A stretch of DNA of 6,554 nucleotides, from assembly GCA_036003885.1 (NCBI GenBank), contig DASYSA010000181.1, positions 1 through 6,554 of the forward strand. Direction: 5' to 3'. The notes under the pieces are model-generated. The model did no database searches and was not told the origin of the DNA. It saw nothing but the letters and a program-made list of their open reading frames with translations. Below, piece after piece: positions 6,226-6,554 of this stretch. This DNA comes from DASYSA01 sp036003885 (lineage in GTDB: Bacteria > Acidobacteriota > Blastocatellia > UBA7656). Both the position numbers and the translations under genes were made by a program. How positions within the stretch are numbered: the first letter of the stretch is position 1; each line of letters opens with the position of its first letter.

Positions 6226-6554
6226 TCAGTCCTTCTTCTCTTTCTGCACCTTTTCGCTGGCCGCTTTCAGTTGCCTCATAACATCTCCCTGGCGCGCAAA
6301 TTCGATGCTGCGCTCAGCGGGCTGATCGAAGGCGTCCGGATGCAGGTAGTACCCGCGCTCCAGTTCAGGCTTCATCTCTTCCACCGGAATACGGTGCTTG
6401 TCGGCAAAACCATCCTTGCGGATTCCCGTTACCTGCCATGACACCTCGACGTTCGGCGCGCTGGTCTTGATCGTGAACCTGTTGCCTTTGACCTTCTCCG
6501 CTACTATCGCCTGAGCGAACGTTCCGATGACCGTCAACTGATAGCGAAATCCTT
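6226..6554 (-). CDS. C-terminus of a large secreted/surface protein (partial)
   Basis: The frame runs in from the right edge; 108 residues and a TGA stop are visible. The readable part begins GFRYQLTVIGTFAQAIVAEK, then VSWQVTGIRKDGFADKHRIPVEEMK, ERGYYLHPDAFDQP and a Lys/Gln-rich helical end. I recognise this pattern (YQLT.IG ... VSWQVTGIR.D ... RIPVE..K ... G.YLHP..F.QP) as the terminal segment of large fibre-like or hypothetical secreted proteins in Acidobacteria and some Bacteroidetes. A start at the TTG (6537) would cut through the conserved FRYQLT strand, and the frame stays open to the window edge, so this is a truncated view, not a small gene. It may belong to the same broad class as the neighbouring fibre-like gene. 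Transcription ends at the palindromic terminator just downstream. Function unknown. Confidence 0.8.
   Translation of the reverse strand, partial: GFRYQLTVIGTFAQAIVAEKVKGNRFTIKTSAPNVEVSWQVTGIRKDGFADKHRIPVEEMKPELERGYYLHPDAFDQPAERSIEFARQGDVMRQLKAASEKVQKEKKD

Noticed and set aside
6226..6537. Complete small gene starting at TTG 6537
   Set aside because: The frame remains open to the window edge and the conserved FRYQLT strand spans the TTG, so it is the tail of a longer gene.

Overview
This window most likely comes from an Acidobacteriota genome, probably Blastocatellia-like. The evidence is protein style, not a marker gene: a secreted VWFA-related protein of the type expanded in Acidobacteria, a secreted protein with an N-terminal FlgD-like Ig fold and YadA-head-like glycine/asparagine repeats, and a C-terminal tail (SWQVTGIRxD ... 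ERGYYLHP) that I associate with large surface proteins of this phylum. I see no rRNA, tRNA, CRISPR array, transposase or integrase.

Left part, plus strand. A possible 3' end of an upstream gene (2-118) is followed by an exported VWFA-related protein (233-1483) with a complete MIDAS metal-binding set. A 168-bp spacer holds a nested inverted and tandem repeat built from the word CGTTTTRCGTTTCG. Next is a secreted protein with two NTF2-like (DUF4440/SnoaL-type) domains in tandem (1652-2584), preceded by a good Shine-Dalgarno.

Middle, minus strand. Convergent with that gene is an AlbA_2 (Schlafen-type) plus HATPase_c_4 protein (3978 down to 2683), a putative DNA/RNA- or nucleotide-binding regulator. 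It is preceded by a long non-coding stretch with a possible extended -10 promoter.

Right part, minus strand. A 453-residue secreted fibre-like protein (5733 down to 4372) has a strong GC-rich hairpin downstream. A non-coding stretch of about 490 bp separates it from the C-terminus of another large secreted protein that enters from the right edge (6554 down to 6226) and ends at a textbook intrinsic terminator built on a perfect 28-bp palindrome.

The genes do not form one operon. The common theme is export: four of the five clear proteins are secreted or surface-type by signal peptide or family. The AlbA_2 protein is the only clearly cytoplasmic one. I find no convincing new multi-gene system. 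The points most worth a second look are the nested repeat at 1488-1582, the fibre protein with no recognisable C-terminal chaperone domain, and the long leader upstream of the AlbA_2 gene.
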